From Bacteroidaceae bacterium (GTDB lineage: Bacteria; Bacteroidota; Bacteroidia; Bacteroidales; Bacteroidaceae), in the NCBI GenBank assembly GCA_024401275.1, contig JAKSLJ010000008.1, positions 1 through 64,000 on the forward strand: 64,000 bases of DNA. Reading direction: 5' to 3'. The position numbers and the translations under genes are program-made. Shown here in pieces: positions 45,269 through 54,895 of the stretch (positions are counted from its first letter, which is position 1; the number at the start of each line of letters is the position of its first letter). The notes under the pieces were generated by a model, which saw nothing but the letters and a program-made list of their open reading frames with translations, was not told the origin of the DNA and did not search any database.

Positions 45269-45883
45269 TTACTTTTCCTCCACAAGCCTCTTGATATACT
45301 GGCAAATCATATTTATTCCTTTAGCATTGTCGCCGCCATTCGGAATTATCACATCCGCATATTTCTTTGAAGGCTCAATAAACTGCTCGTGCATTGGCTT
45401 CAGCACTTCAAGATAGCGATCGATAACCATGCTTACAGTTCGTCCACGGTCAACAGTATCACGAAGAATGTTTCGGATAAGACGTTCATCGGCATCAGTA
45501 TCAACGAATATCTTCAAATCCATCATATCGCGAATTTCCGGCTGAGTCAGTGTCATAATGCCTTCAATTATCATCACTTTATGAGGTTCTACATGAACAG
45601 TTTCCGGCAAGCGATTGGAAATGATGTAACTATATGTAGGTTGCTCTATCGCCTGACCTTTCTTCAACATTTCAATCTGCTCAAGAAGAAGTTTCCAGTC
45701 AAAAGCATCAGGATGGTCAAAGTTTATCTGCTTACGCTCTTCTGGCGTAAGTTCTGATGTGTCATTATAGTAAGAGTCAAGCGGAACGACTGCCACATAA
45801 TTCTTTGGCAACGCTTCTACGATCTTCTTTACAACAGTTGTCTTTCCAGAGCCAGTTCCACCAGCAATACCTATTATTGTCAT
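45269..45883 (-). CDS. udk: Uridine kinase
   Basis: Phosphorylates uridine and cytidine with ATP or GTP in pyrimidine salvage. The 204-residue length is typical. Walker A is GGTGSGKT (8-15), followed by the substrate-binding VPLDSYYNDTSEL, FDHPDAFDW, and RLIRNILRDTVDRGR. It follows the secreted nuclease gene by 54 bp on the same strand, so RNA breakdown and uridine salvage may be co-expressed. Confidence 0.95.
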   Translation of the reverse strand: MTIIGIAGGTGSGKTTVVKKIVEALPKNYVAVVPLDSYYNDTSELTPEERKQINFDHPDAFDWKLLLEQIEMLKKGQAIEQPTYSYIISNRLPETVHVEPHKVMIIEGIMTLTQPEIRDMMDLKIFVDTDADERLIRNILRDTVDRGRTVSMVIDRYLEVLKPMHEQFIEPSKKYADVIIPNGGDNAKGINMICQYIKRLVEEK

Positions 45884-45937
45884 ATTGTATGAATTGCTAC
45901 TGCTTTAACGCAGCAAAATTGTACATTGTAAATGTAA

Positions 45938-46975
45938 TTACTTCATCTTCTTTGCAAGGTACATCACTACAGGGAGGTGGTCAGAATATCCGTTAAGCCA
46001 AGAGCCACCTGCGTGAGTACGCTTTGGATTTCCCTTATATTTTCCTTCTGAGGTAATCAGATATGGGCGTTTGAAGATGTGGCTTGAATGATACTTGAGA
46101 GTTGAGAAATCCTTCTTTCCATGCTGGTTGAGAAGATTTTGGCTTATAACAATCTGGTCAAAAAGGTTCCAAGAACCGTCCCAGGCAAGCGTACCTTCGC
46201 CTTTCTTCACAAGCGTGTTATACCAAGGATTATACATATCGCCCTTCTCCACATCGTCAATCTCTGACTTGCAACCAAGATACTTCATCATAGATTCGTT
46301 GCTTGGATCGTCATTCATGTCTCCCATGATGAAGAGCTTTATCTTTTTGTTCTCCTTTTGGATTTTGTCTCTAAGCTCGTGCACCTGGCGACCGCCTTCA
46401 TTCCTGTAAAAAGCAGACGCTCCACGAGAAGGCCAGTGGCATACGATAACGCAAATCTCTTCACCAGCCATCTTTCCTTTTACGGTCAAGAATCCGCGTG
46501 TTTGACGACCTTGATCTTCCGGCTTTGTATAGACATAAGGGAAAAGTTCCACTGATTCTACTGTGAAATATTTCGGATTGTAAAGAAAAGCACAATCCAC
46601 ACCACGCTTATCCGGGCCTTCAATATGGCAGAACTGCATGTTTCTTGCCTTCAGAGGCGGCTGATTAACGAGATCTGACAGCGCATGAGCATTCTCAACT
46701 TCGGAAACACCGATGAAAGCACAGCCTTCAGGGCTTCTGTCCGTTCCCATGTCGGCAAGGGCTTGCGCCATGTTCTTCAGTTTACTTTCGTACTTCTGCT
46801 GTGTCCATCCGTAAGAACCGTCGGGAAGAAATTCGTAGTCGTTCTTTCCTTCATCATGCTGAGTATCGAAGAGGTTCTCAAGATTATAGAAACCGACTGC
46901 AAAACCCGCATACTGCGCATTGACAGCAAGAGAAACAAGAAGAACAAGTGCTGATATAAATGACTTTCTAATCAT
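45938..46975 (-). CDS. Exported endonuclease/exonuclease/phosphatase-family protein
   Basis: A 345-residue protein with a signal peptide (about 1-21, NAQ end). The ATG at 46975 was chosen; the ATG at 47005 sits almost on the transcription start predicted from the box at 47010-47017. EEP-fold motifs are visible: NLENLFD (31-37, metal Asn/Glu), GVSEVEN, KRGVDCAF, CHWPSRG with the catalytic His, MGDMNDDP, and SDHLPV near the end with the last His. Family members are metal-dependent nucleases or phosphoesterases. It is co-directional with udk, so an extracellular or periplasmic nuclease is the best call, but phospholipid or other phosphodiesters remain possible. Confidence 0.85.
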   Translation of the reverse strand: MIRKSFISALVLLVSLAVNAQYAGFAVGFYNLENLFDTQHDEGKNDYEFLPDGSYGWTQQKYESKLKNMAQALADMGTDRSPEGCAFIGVSEVENAHALSDLVNQPPLKARNMQFCHIEGPDKRGVDCAFLYNPKYFTVESVELFPYVYTKPEDQGRQTRGFLTVKGKMAGEEICVIVCHWPSRGASAFYRNEGGRQVHELRDKIQKENKKIKLFIMGDMNDDPSNESMMKYLGCKSEIDDVEKGDMYNPWYNTLVKKGEGTLAWDGSWNLFDQIVISQNLLNQHGKKDFSTLKYHSSHIFKRPYLITSEGKYKGNPKRTHAGGSWLNGYSDHLPVVMYLAKKMK

Positions 46976-47009
46976 GGTAGTATAATCTAATACATAGTTT
47001 TTCAAAGTG

Positions 47010-47017
47010 CAAAATTA
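47010..47017 (-). promoter_or_regulatory. -7 promoter box for the EEP gene
   Basis: Minus strand TAATTTTG, 34 bases before the chosen start codon. It supports the shorter reading of the EEP gene. Confidence 0.7.
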
Positions 47018-47112
47018 CACATTATTATTGAAATACAAAATTTTTTCAAAACTAATATCTATTTATCTCTAATTTCTTCACAAAAACGGCCTTCATTTTT
47101 GCTTTTTATTGC

Positions 47113-47120
47113 TAACTTTG
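47113..47120 (+). promoter_or_regulatory. -7 promoter box for the ROK kinase gene
   Basis: TAACTTTG matches TAnnTTTG; the start codon follows after 47 bases of A-rich leader. Confidence 0.7.
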
Positions 47121-47167
47121 CTGTGTCTAATAACTAAAATAACACTAAACAAACAAAAACAAAAATC

Positions 47168-48112
47168 ATGAAATTAGGACTTGATATAGGTGGAACAAAC
47201 TCCGTATTCGGAGTTGTTGACGATAACGGCAAAGTACTTACCACAGGTGCACTCAAAACTGCTGCTTATGCCACAGTTGAAGAATTCGTTGCTGATGCCA
47301 AGGTGTTGGTAGAGAAGCTTGGTGCGGAAGTAGGCGGCAAAGAGAACATCACTGGCTTCGGAATTGCAGCACCTAACGCAAACCATTATACAGGCGAAAT
47401 CTGGACAGCTCCAAATGTTCGTTGGGCACATGAGGGCAAAACTCCACTCGCAGCACTCCTTCAGGAAGCTACTGGCATTCCTTGCTCTATCACAAACGAC
47501 GCTAACGCAGCTGCTCTCGGTGAGAAGAAATACGGCGCAGGCAAGGAATTCAAGGATTTCATTGAAATCACTCTTGGAACAGGCCTCGGCTCTGGTATCA
47601 TCGTAAACAACGATCTTCTCTACGGAAAGAACGGCTTTGCTGGTGAACTTGGCCATGTCTATCGCGAGGAAGCTAAGGACAGAGTTTGCGGATGTGGCAG
47701 AAAAGGTTGCCTTGAAACCATCTGCTCTGCTACAGGCGTTGCAAAGACAGCAAGAAAGATGCTTGCCGAAAGCGATGAACCGTCTCTCCTTCGCGACATC
47801 AAGCCAGAAGACATCACTTCTTACGATGTTTCTGTAGCTGCAGAAAAAGGCGACAAGATTGCAAATGCTGTTTATGAGTTCACTGGTACTGTTCTCGGAA
47901 AGGCTTGTGCTGACTTCGCCACTTTCCTCTCTCCAGAAGCATTCATCTTCTTCGGAGGTATGGCAAAATCAGGCGACTTGCTCATGAAGCCGCTCGTTAA
48001 GGCATACAAGGAGAACTCGCTCTCACTCTTCAGAGACAGCGTACAGTTCCTCACAAGCACCGTTGAAGGCAGCAATGCAGCTGTTATCGGCGCAGCAGCT
48101 GTTGCACCATAA
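47168..48112 (+). CDS. ROK family sugar kinase (probable glucokinase)
   Basis: A 314-residue cytosolic kinase of the ASKHA fold. The phosphate-1 motif is LDIGGTNSVFGVV near the N-terminus, followed by NDANAAALGE, GTGLGSGIIVNNDLLYG, the ExGH motif GELGHVY and the ROK zinc-binding CGCGRKGCLET. It phosphorylates glucose or a related hexose, using ATP. ROK kinases differ in sugar, so glucokinase is the likeliest but not certain. It has its own promoter; fmt follows after 73 bp of AT-rich repeats. Confidence 0.9.
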   Translation: MKLGLDIGGTNSVFGVVDDNGKVLTTGALKTAAYATVEEFVADAKVLVEKLGAEVGGKENITGFGIAAPNANHYTGEIWTAPNVRWAHEGKTPLAALLQEATGIPCSITNDANAAALGEKKYGAGKEFKDFIEITLGTGLGSGIIVNNDLLYGKNGFAGELGHVYREEAKDRVCGCGRKGCLETICSATGVAKTARKMLAESDEPSLLRDIKPEDITSYDVSVAAEKGDKIANAVYEFTGTVLGKACADFATFLSPEAFIFFGGMAKSGDLLMKPLVKAYKENSLSLFRDSVQFLTSTVEGSNAAVIGAAAVAP

Positions 48113-48113
48113 A

Positions 48114-48184
48114 AATGTAAATTGAAAATTGAAAATTGGCTGGCGCGCAGCACTTTTCATTTTTAATTTTTCACTTTTAATTAA
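48114..48184. repeat. AT-rich repeats between the ROK gene and fmt
   Basis: Two GAAAATT words on the left (about 48124-48140) oppose CATTTTTAATTTTTC on the right (about 48157-48171), flanking a GC-rich centre with GGCGCGC. The spacing of AATT words recalls the repeat words of the cassettes at 34720 and 52054, but identity is low. Confidence 0.4.
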
Positions 48185-48185
48185 T

Positions 48186-49163
48186 ATGACAAAAGAATCT
48201 CTTAGAATAATTTTCATGGGCACTCCAGAGTTCGCAGTTGGCACTCTGGAGCGTCTTGTTAAAGACAATTTCAACGTCGTTGCCGTAGTAACGCAACCAG
48301 ACAAACCCGTTGGAAGACATCAAGACACTCTTCAGCCACCAGCAGTAAAAGTATTTGCTCAGGAACATAACATTCCCGTATTGCAGCCGGTGAAGATGAA
48401 AGACGAAGCTTTCGTGGAAGAACTCCGCAGCTATGACGCAGACATCTTTGTTGTCGTTGCCTTCCGAATGCTGCCGGAAGTTGTCTGGTCAATGCCACGC
48501 TTCGGTACGTTCAATGTCCACGCTGCCCTTCTTCCGCAGTATCGCGGTGCAGCACCTATCAACTGGGCAATCATAAACGGAGAAAAGCAGACAGGCGTTA
48601 CCACTTTCTTCCTTGATCACGACATTGATACGGGCAGAATAATAATGAAGAAGACATTCGAGATTGCCGACGATTTCAATGTGGAGAATGTCTATGACGG
48701 CTTGATGCTTCTCGGAGCAGACATTGCGGTGGAAACTTTGCAGAAAGTTATTGAAACAGAAGGTAACATCGACACCATAGCACAGGAAGACACCGTCAGC
48801 GAAGAAGAGCTCAACAACTTGAAGCCAGCTCCGAAAATCTTCCGCGAAACTTGCGAGATTAATTGGCAACAACCTTGCAAGAACATCTACGATTTCATCC
48901 GTGGCCTCTCCCCTATCCCAGGCTCTTGGACAACTCTCGTGCAAGGCGAGAAGCGAACTGTGCTGAAAATCTATCGTGCTAGCAAGACAGAAAAATCTTC
49001 TGCCGATTACGCTCCAGGCACAATACTTATAGAGAACAAGCAGCTTCTCGTTGCCACTTCCGACTATTTCCTTGAACTCAATACACTCCAACTTCAGGGC
49101 AAGAAACGCACCGAAGCCAAGGATTTCCTTAACGGTTTCCGTCAGGATGGCATCTTAGCTTAA
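48186..49163 (+). CDS. fmt: Methionyl-tRNA formyltransferase
   Basis: Formylates the amino group of Met-tRNAfMet for initiation. The ATG at 48186 (MTKESLRIIFMGTPEFAVG) fits the family; the frame runs 57 bp further upstream into AT-rich repeats. 325 residues. Motifs: MGTPEFAV, VVTQPDKPVGR, the catalytic NVHAALLPQYRGAAPINWAI with Asn/His, and HDIDTG with the Asp, then a C-terminal OB-like domain (about 215-325). Confidence 0.96.
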   Translation: MTKESLRIIFMGTPEFAVGTLERLVKDNFNVVAVVTQPDKPVGRHQDTLQPPAVKVFAQEHNIPVLQPVKMKDEAFVEELRSYDADIFVVVAFRMLPEVVWSMPRFGTFNVHAALLPQYRGAAPINWAIINGEKQTGVTTFFLDHDIDTGRIIMKKTFEIADDFNVENVYDGLMLLGADIAVETLQKVIETEGNIDTIAQEDTVSEEELNNLKPAPKIFRETCEINWQQPCKNIYDFIRGLSPIPGSWTTLVQGEKRTVLKIYRASKTEKSSADYAPGTILIENKQLLVATSDYFLELNTLQLQGKKRTEAKDFLNGFRQDGILA

Positions 49164-49184
49164 ACATTTTCACTTATAACAAAT

Positions 49185-51020
49185 ATGAAAATCAAACTAA
49201 CCTTTTTATTACTTTGCTTTTCTTGCCTAGCTGTCATGGCAGACAACGAAGACGAGAACGGCATTGATTCTATTGATTATGCTACGGAAGCAAATGCTAC
49301 ACAGATGTCAGTGCAAAATGCTACGCAGATGTCTATGGCAAATGCTACGCAGATACAGGAGCAAACTTTTGAGTTTGACACCGACTATCTTTCCCACATC
49401 TACGGAAAGAAATCCGATGCCGAAAGCGTAAACTCCGAACTCAGTAGCATTTCCTCTGTAGTCCTTACGGCTCCAGAGCTTCTTTCTGCTCAGACAACAG
49501 AACCAGGATTCCTCAAGACAATCTTCAACAAAGAACTCGCAAACGAAAAGTACGGCGTTTACACTCCATTGAAAGAATTCGAGTGGACAACTGTTCCTCT
49601 CGTTGCTTTCGGTTTCATCGCCAAAGGCAACAAGAAGAATTTCCGTGCTGCCCGCAACAACTTCATTCCGAGCTACAAGAACCGCTTTGATGATAATTTG
49701 CAGCTCGTGCCGGTTGGCGTTTCTACGATACTCAATGTAGCCGGCTATCAAGGTCGCAGCAAGACAGGTCGCTATTTCGCCAACACTGCTTTGTCATACG
49801 CTTGGTGCGCTCTGTTCGTCAACTCCATCAAATACACCGCTAAGGAGATGCGTCCAGACGGTTCCACAGCCAACTCCTTCCCTTCTGGTCATACCGCAAC
49901 AGCCTTCACCGCAGCCACAATCCTTCATAAGGAGTATGGTCTTACACGCTCGCCATGGTGGTCAATCCTCGGTTATGGTTGTGCCACGACAACAGGTATC
50001 ATGCGTACGCTCAACAACCGCCACTGGATAAGCGACGTGCTTGTAGGCGCCGGAATTGGTGTCATTTCCACCGACCTCGGCTACATGATTGGTGACATGA
50101 TTTTCAAGAAGAAAGGCATCAATAGAGAACCACGCAAGGATGTTACAAACCTCCTCGAGAACTCCTCATTCTTCCGCCTTGAGCTCGGCATGCAGTTCAA
50201 CAACAAGATCAAGTTGCCTACAGAGTGTTCTTTCCTCACAATGGCAAATCTTTACAATCAGCCGGGTGCATCTTCTATGGAAGACGATTTCTACACAATT
50301 CAGCGAAAGGGAAATCCATTCCGCATTCCTGATTCGTACGATGTTGAAAGCAGCAAGCGCACATACAAGAACTACGCATCTGGAAAACCTGCTTACGCAC
50401 AGGGCGTTACGCCTACCATAAAGGTTGCCGTAGGTACTACCGTTGGTGCAGAAGCGGCTTATTTCTTCAACAAATACATAGGTCTCGGCGCTCGTGCACG
50501 CATCACAACTGCTCCTGTCACTGCCGAAGGACTTTACTGCTACGAAGGCAACAAGCTCATGAGCAAATCGGCTTCTGCTTCAGATGTTTGGGCAATAGCA
50601 GATGCAAGCACAGGCATCTACCTCTCTTTGCCATTCAGCGCAAAGCATAATATTGGCGTGAAAGCACTCTACGGTCGCCGTTTCTTCGGAGAACTTGACC
50701 TCACTGCCGCTTACGACGAAGTCTTTATTGAGACAGCTACAGGCGACTTGCAGACAGTTACATTCTACGGAGACAACCTTAACATCAAACGCACAAACGC
50801 CGACAACTTTGCTCTTGGCATGCACTACACTTACGCCATGAACTCCGGCGTAGCTCTCTCTGCCTTTGTTGACTACGACTACGCAAAGCCTGAGTTCAGC
50901 GTGTCTTACACTCCGTACAATTCCGACATCACAAAGATGATACAGACATCTTCGCAGTTCTCGTTCAAGAACAAGATCAATTCGCTCACACTCGGAGCAT
51001 CAATGACTGTTCTCTTCTAA
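49185..51020 (+). CDS. PAP2-family phosphatase with C-terminal outer-membrane barrel-like domain
   Basis: A 611-residue exported protein with a signal peptide (about 1-19). Residues 28-60 contain three copies of a NATQM/I-containing repeat. The PAP2 domain (about 130-310) has K-x6-RP (KYTAKEMRP), the PSGH motif SFPSGHTA and RHWISD with the catalytic His. The C-terminal 270 residues lack hydrophobic helices, alternate in beta pattern and end in Phe (MTVLF), like outer-membrane barrels. It may remove phosphate from lipid A or undecaprenyl diphosphate in the envelope. It follows fmt by 21 bp and precedes a lipoprotein gene by 21 bp. Confidence 0.87.
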   Translation: MKIKLTFLLLCFSCLAVMADNEDENGIDSIDYATEANATQMSVQNATQMSMANATQIQEQTFEFDTDYLSHIYGKKSDAESVNSELSSISSVVLTAPELLSAQTTEPGFLKTIFNKELANEKYGVYTPLKEFEWTTVPLVAFGFIAKGNKKNFRAARNNFIPSYKNRFDDNLQLVPVGVSTILNVAGYQGRSKTGRYFANTALSYAWCALFVNSIKYTAKEMRPDGSTANSFPSGHTATAFTAATILHKEYGLTRSPWWSILGYGCATTTGIMRTLNNRHWISDVLVGAGIGVISTDLGYMIGDMIFKKKGINREPRKDVTNLLENSSFFRLELGMQFNNKIKLPTECSFLTMANLYNQPGASSMEDDFYTIQRKGNPFRIPDSYDVESSKRTYKNYASGKPAYAQGVTPTIKVAVGTTVGAEAAYFFNKYIGLGARARITTAPVTAEGLYCYEGNKLMSKSASASDVWAIADASTGIYLSLPFSAKHNIGVKALYGRRFFGELDLTAAYDEVFIETATGDLQTVTFYGDNLNIKRTNADNFALGMHYTYAMNSGVALSAFVDYDYAKPEFSVSYTPYNSDITKMIQTSSQFSFKNKINSLTLGASMTVLF

Positions 51021-51041
51021 TCACTAACCATTCCGAAAACA

Positions 51042-52013
51042 ATGAGAAATATAATACGCTTTTGCATGGCAGCCATCGTGGCTGTAGCCTTTACCAGTTG
51101 CGACAAAGATGCCGACAATGTAAAGTTGGTGACTGTTTCGGGTACTTACGGTGGCGACATCGTTGCCGAGCTTTACATGCCTGACTATGATGTGGAACAA
51201 TACTACCTCTACCTGAACGAAAACGGCGAGACATACATTGCTTCAGACACCATCAAGGGTGGCGAGGTTGAGCTGCATTTCGCCAGCGACGACAACGCCC
51301 ATTTCGGTTTCAACCATCTCTCTGGCATAAATTTCAAGGTTCAGTATGCCTTTGTTTCCGAAGAAGATGACTACGCCTTGCTGAATCCTCTTTACGAAGG
51401 CGGCTCGCTTGCCAAGCTCTTCTACATGGTGAAGAACCATTACCTCAATGGCAATCTTACAAAGGAAGACTTCTACAGCTTTGCCAAGAACATTGAGTAT
51501 ATCGAGGACAATATCACAATCCACGATTTCTCCGTTCAGCCTTTCAAGATGCGCGAGAAAGGTGCCATGTACTCCACTTACGACTTTGAGCAGAACTCAG
51601 TCTATGTTCGCACCACTATCAATCCGTTCAAGTTCAGCCGCAAGACAAACATCTCCGACGCAATGCAGTTTGCAGAGGAAAAGCTCTCGTCTTATCTCAG
51701 CAGCGAAGAAAAGACTCTCCTTGCCAATCTGAAGGCAGGTACAAAACTCGAAGGCACAATCAGCGGAGCTGGTGGTTGGACAAGTATGGGTTATTCCAAC
51801 TACAAGCCAAACCTTGACTTCACCATCGACGAGGCTCCAGGACTTCTTGATGTTCTCTCAAAAGGTCTTTTCGGCGAATACAAGCTTGACGACAACGGCA
51901 ACATCCAGAAAGACTCAGAAGGAAATCCTGTTCCAAGAAAATCTCTCGTTCTCGATGTGTTCTACGAAGGAACAATCGCCAACATGAACTCATACGAGCG
52001 AGTTGAGAAATAA
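51042..52013 (+). CDS. Lipoprotein of unknown function
   Basis: A 323-residue protein with a lipoprotein signal (about 1-20; VAFTSC, Cys20). The first third is a small beta-rich domain resembling the N-terminal domain of DUF4369-type proteins (VSGTYGGDIVAELYMPDYDVEQYYLYL); the middle is helical, with LSSYLSSEEKTLLANLKAG, and the end is acidic. Function not recognised. It is encoded 21 bp after the PAP2-barrel gene, so the two probably act together in the envelope. A repeat element and a shared terminator follow. Confidence 0.78.
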   Translation: MRNIIRFCMAAIVAVAFTSCDKDADNVKLVTVSGTYGGDIVAELYMPDYDVEQYYLYLNENGETYIASDTIKGGEVELHFASDDNAHFGFNHLSGINFKVQYAFVSEEDDYALLNPLYEGGSLAKLFYMVKNHYLNGNLTKEDFYSFAKNIEYIEDNITIHDFSVQPFKMREKGAMYSTYDFEQNSVYVRTTINPFKFSRKTNISDAMQFAEEKLSSYLSSEEKTLLANLKAGTKLEGTISGAGGWTSMGYSNYKPNLDFTIDEAPGLLDVLSKGLFGEYKLDDNGNIQKDSEGNPVPRKSLVLDVFYEGTIANMNSYERVEK

Positions 52014-52053
52014 AACAAAAAAACTATATATGTGTCGTCAACCGCAATGCTTT

Positions 52054-52204
52054 AACTACGAATTCTCACAAATAATACGAATATTTTATCGTTAAATGAT
52101 TTCGTGTCATTCGTAGTTGACACATTATAGGGATTGTTCCAATAACTTATACTACGAATAATTACGAATATAAGGAGAACCCAAAATTCGTTTAATTCGT
52201 GGTT
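52054..52204. mobile_element. ORF-less repeat element with the layout of the korA-korB cassette
   Basis: ACTACGAAT-type words occur in the order plus (52054-52063), minus (52109-52118), plus (52151-52159) and minus (52186-52204, as ATTCGTTTAATTCGTGGTT). The outermost words form imperfect terminal inverted repeats. The layout +, -, + and terminal - equals the cassette at 34720-35399 without its gene, and TAACTTAT precedes the third word in both. Non-coding. Confidence 0.5.
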
Positions 52205-52240
52205 TATTAAGGACAACTGCTATATTATCCACTAAAAGAA

Positions 52241-52275
52241 AAAGGGATTGCACGCAAATGCAATCCCTTTTATTT
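52241..52275. terminator. Bidirectional terminator between the lipoprotein gene and pnp
   Basis: AAAGGGATTGCA (52241-52252) pairs with TGCAATCCCTTT (52259-52270) around a 6-base loop; T-rich tracts follow on both strands. Confidence 0.9.
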
Positions 52276-52297
52276 ATGCTTTAGCAATTAGTTGCTT

Positions 52298-54634
52298 TTA
52301 GATATCATCGCTGATGCGGTCGAGGGAGTCATTGAAGTCCTTTGGCTCCTTTGGAGCGTATGGATCATTTGCCTGCTCGCGCTGCTTGTGCTCGAAACGG
52401 CGTGGCTCGCCATCGAAGTTGTTGCGACGCTCTGGACGAGGACGACGCTCACCGCGCTCTGGGCGCTCGCGGCGTGGACGAGCTTCACGCTCTACATAGC
52501 CTTCTGGCTTCTCAACGAGTACGCGATGAGAGAGCTTGTACTTGCCAGTCTTTGAGTCGATGTCAAGGAGCTTAACCTGAATCTTGTCGCCTTCCTTGAT
52601 GCCAGCTTCCTCTACAGTAGCAAGGCGCTTCCACTCAATCTCTGAGATGTGGAGAAGACCGTCCTTACCTGGCATGATCTCTACGAAGCAACCATAAGGC
52701 ATGATTGAACGAACAGTACCTTCGTAAACCTCGCCAACCTCAGGAACAGCAACGATAGCCTTGATCTTGCCGAGAGCAGCGTCGATAGACTCCTTGTTAG
52801 GACCAGAAACCTGAACCTTGCCTACGCCGTCAGTCTCTTCGATAGTGATTGTTGCACCAGTATCTTCCTGCATCTGCTGGATAATCTTGCCACCAGGGCC
52901 GATAACAGCACCGATGAACTCCTTAGGAATAGTGATCTGAACGATGCGTGGTACGTGTGGCTTAAGCTCTGCACGTGGCTCAGCGATAGTATCTGTGATG
53001 CAACCGAGGATGTGCTCACGACCTTCCTTAGCCTGCTGGAGAGCCTTCTCAAGAATTTCGTAAGAAAGACCGTCGCACTTGATATCCATCTGAGTAGCAG
53101 TAAGACCGTCCTTAGTACCAGTAGTCTTGAAGTCCATATCGCCCAAGTGGTCCTCATCGCCGAGGATGTCAGAGAGAACAGCATACTTGTCCTCACCTGG
53201 GTTCTTGATAAGACCCATTGCTATACCAGAAACAGGCTTCTTCATTGGTACACCAGCGTCCATGAGAGCGAGTGTACCAGCACAAACTGTAGCCATTGAT
53301 GAAGAACCGTTTGACTCAAGAATCTGAGAAACTACGCGCACTGTGTAAGGATAGTCAGTAGGAATCTGACCCTTGAGACCGCGCCATGCAAGGTGACCGT
53401 GACCGATTTCACGACGACCTACGCCGCGCTGAGCCTTAGCCTCACCAGTACAGAATGGAGGGAAGTTATAGTGGAGAAGGAAGCGCATGTAGCTCTTGTC
53501 GAGAACATCGTCAACCATCTTTTCGTCCATCTTTGTGCCGAGAGTAACAGTTGTGAGTGACTGTGTCTCACCACGAGTGAAGATAGAGCTTCCGTGTGGC
53601 ATTGGGAGTGGAGAAACCTCGCACCAGATTGGGCGGATTTCGTTTGTCTTACGACCGTCGAGACGAACACCCTCGTCGAGGATGCAACGGCGCATAGCGT
53701 CCTTCTCTACGTCGTGATAGTACTTGTCGATAAGAGCGCACTTCTCTTCGAGTTCGTCCTCAGTAAGATCAGTGTGAGCCTCGCAGTAAGCAGTCTTGAA
53801 CTCTTCCTTGATAGCCTCGAAAGCTTCAGCACGAGCGTGCTTCTCGAGAGCCTGCTTTACTACGTCGTAGCACTTCTGGTAAGTATCCTTCTTAACCTGC
53901 TCCTTGAGTTCGTCGTCGTTCACCTCGTGGCAGTATTCGCGCTTAACGTCAGTACCGAGTTCCTTCATGAGCTCTTCCTGGAGCACGCACATAGGCTTGA
54001 TAGCTTCGTGAGCAGCCTTGAGAGCGCCGAGAAGGTCAGCCTCAGAAACCTCGTCCATCTCACCTTCCACCATCATGATGTTGTCCTTGGTAGCACCTAC
54101 CATGAGGTCCATGTCGGCAGACTTCATCTGTTCGAAAGTTGGGTTGATGACATATTCTCCGTTTACACGAGCTACGCGAACTTCTGAAATAGGACACTCG
54201 AAAGGAATGTCAGAGCAAGCGAGAGCTGCAGAAGCGGCAAAACCTGCGAGAGCGTCTGGCTGATCAACGCCATCAGCAGAGAAAAGAATTACATTTACAA
54301 AGACCTCAGCGTGGAAGTCTGAAGGGAAAAGTGGACGGAGTGCACGGTCAACGAGGCGGCAAGTAAGGATTTCATTGTCTGAAGCCTTGCCCTCGCGCTT
54401 TGTGAAGCCACCAGGGAAGCGGCCTGCTGCTGCATACTGTTCACGATACTCAACCTGGAGTGGCATGAAATCTGTTCCAGGAACTGCGTCTTTTGCGGCA
54501 CAAACAGTTGCTAGGAGCACAGTGTTACCCATACGGAGGGTACAGCTACCATCAGCCTGCTTTGCCAGCTTTCCGGTCTCAATTGTGATGGTACGACCAT
54601 CTGCCAATGTGAGAGTTTTCTGAATTACGTTCAT
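52298..54634 (-). CDS. pnp: Polyribonucleotide nucleotidyltransferase (PNPase)
   Basis: A 3'-5' phosphorolytic exoribonuclease that degrades mRNA with phosphate and can also add tails. 778 residues: two RNase PH domains (about 1-225 and 320-560) around a helical linker, then a KH domain ([15 protein letters not shown], about 575) and an S1 domain ([21 protein letters not shown], about 640-710). A tail of about 65 residues rich in Arg and Pro ([17 protein letters not shown]) follows; it resembles RNA-binding RG/RP tails. Single gene with a promoter at 54734-54741 and leader of about 95 bases. Confidence 0.97.
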   Translation of the reverse strand: MNVIQKTLTLADGRTITIETGKLAKQADGSCTLRMGNTVLLATVCAAKDAVPGTDFMPLQVEYREQYAAAGRFPGGFTKREGKASDNEILTCRLVDRALRPLFPSDFHAEVFVNVILFSADGVDQPDALAGFAASAALACSDIPFECPISEVRVARVNGEYVINPTFEQMKSADMDLMVGATKDNIMMVEGEMDEVSEADLLGALKAAHEAIKPMCVLQEELMKELGTDVKREYCHEVNDDELKEQVKKDTYQKCYDVVKQALEKHARAEAFEAIKEEFKTAYCEAHTDLTEDELEEKCALIDKYYHDVEKDAMRRCILDEGVRLDGRKTNEIRPIWCEVSPLPMPHGSSIFTRGETQSLTTVTLGTKMDEKMVDDVLDKSYMRFLLHYNFPPFCTGEAKAQRGVGRREIGHGHLAWRGLKGQIPTDYPYTVRVVSQILESNGSSSMATVCAGTLALMDAGVPMKKPVSGIAMGLIKNPGEDKYAVLSDILGDEDHLGDMDFKTTGTKDGLTATQMDIKCDGLSYEILEKALQQAKEGREHILGCITDTIAEPRAELKPHVPRIVQITIPKEFIGAVIGPGGKIIQQMQEDTGATITIEETDGVGKVQVSGPNKESIDAALGKIKAIVAVPEVGEVYEGTVRSIMPYGCFVEIMPGKDGLLHISEIEWKRLATVEEAGIKEGDKIQVKLLDIDSKTGKYKLSHRVLVEKPEGYVEREARPRRERPERGERRPRPERRNNFDGEPRRFEHKQREQANDPYAPKEPKDFNDSLDRISDDI

Positions 54635-54733
54635 CTAAGTTTTTAAAGTTTCATCTTTGGAGCACATCCCAAGCCTTTCCTGAGCGGCTCCGTATTTATG
54701 GATTGTTTTGTTCTTTTTTACAATAAATCGCGG

Positions 54734-54741
54734 CAAAGTTA
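54734..54741 (-). promoter_or_regulatory. -7 promoter box for pnp
   Basis: Minus strand TAACTTTG, 99 bases before the pnp start codon. The leader of about 95 bases holds no evident hairpin of the type used for E. coli pnp autoregulation. Confidence 0.68.
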
Positions 54742-54835
54742 TGAAAAAATATTCACAAAAACCAACTTTTGCCCGAAAAACTGTTAATTAATGATAAATA
54801 TTTGATGTTATAAGCCTTATTTTTGGACAAAGTTG

Positions 54836-54843
54836 TAATTTTG
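54836..54843 (+). promoter_or_regulatory. -7 promoter box for the small secreted protein gene
   Basis: TAATTTTG, 52 bases before the start codon, followed by an A-rich leader. The same arrangement (TAATTTTGCAGCC) precedes the TonB-receptor gene. Confidence 0.7.
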
Positions 54844-54895
54844 CAGCCAGAAATCATTCAATCAACATATCAGCAAATCAACAAAAAAGCAAATT

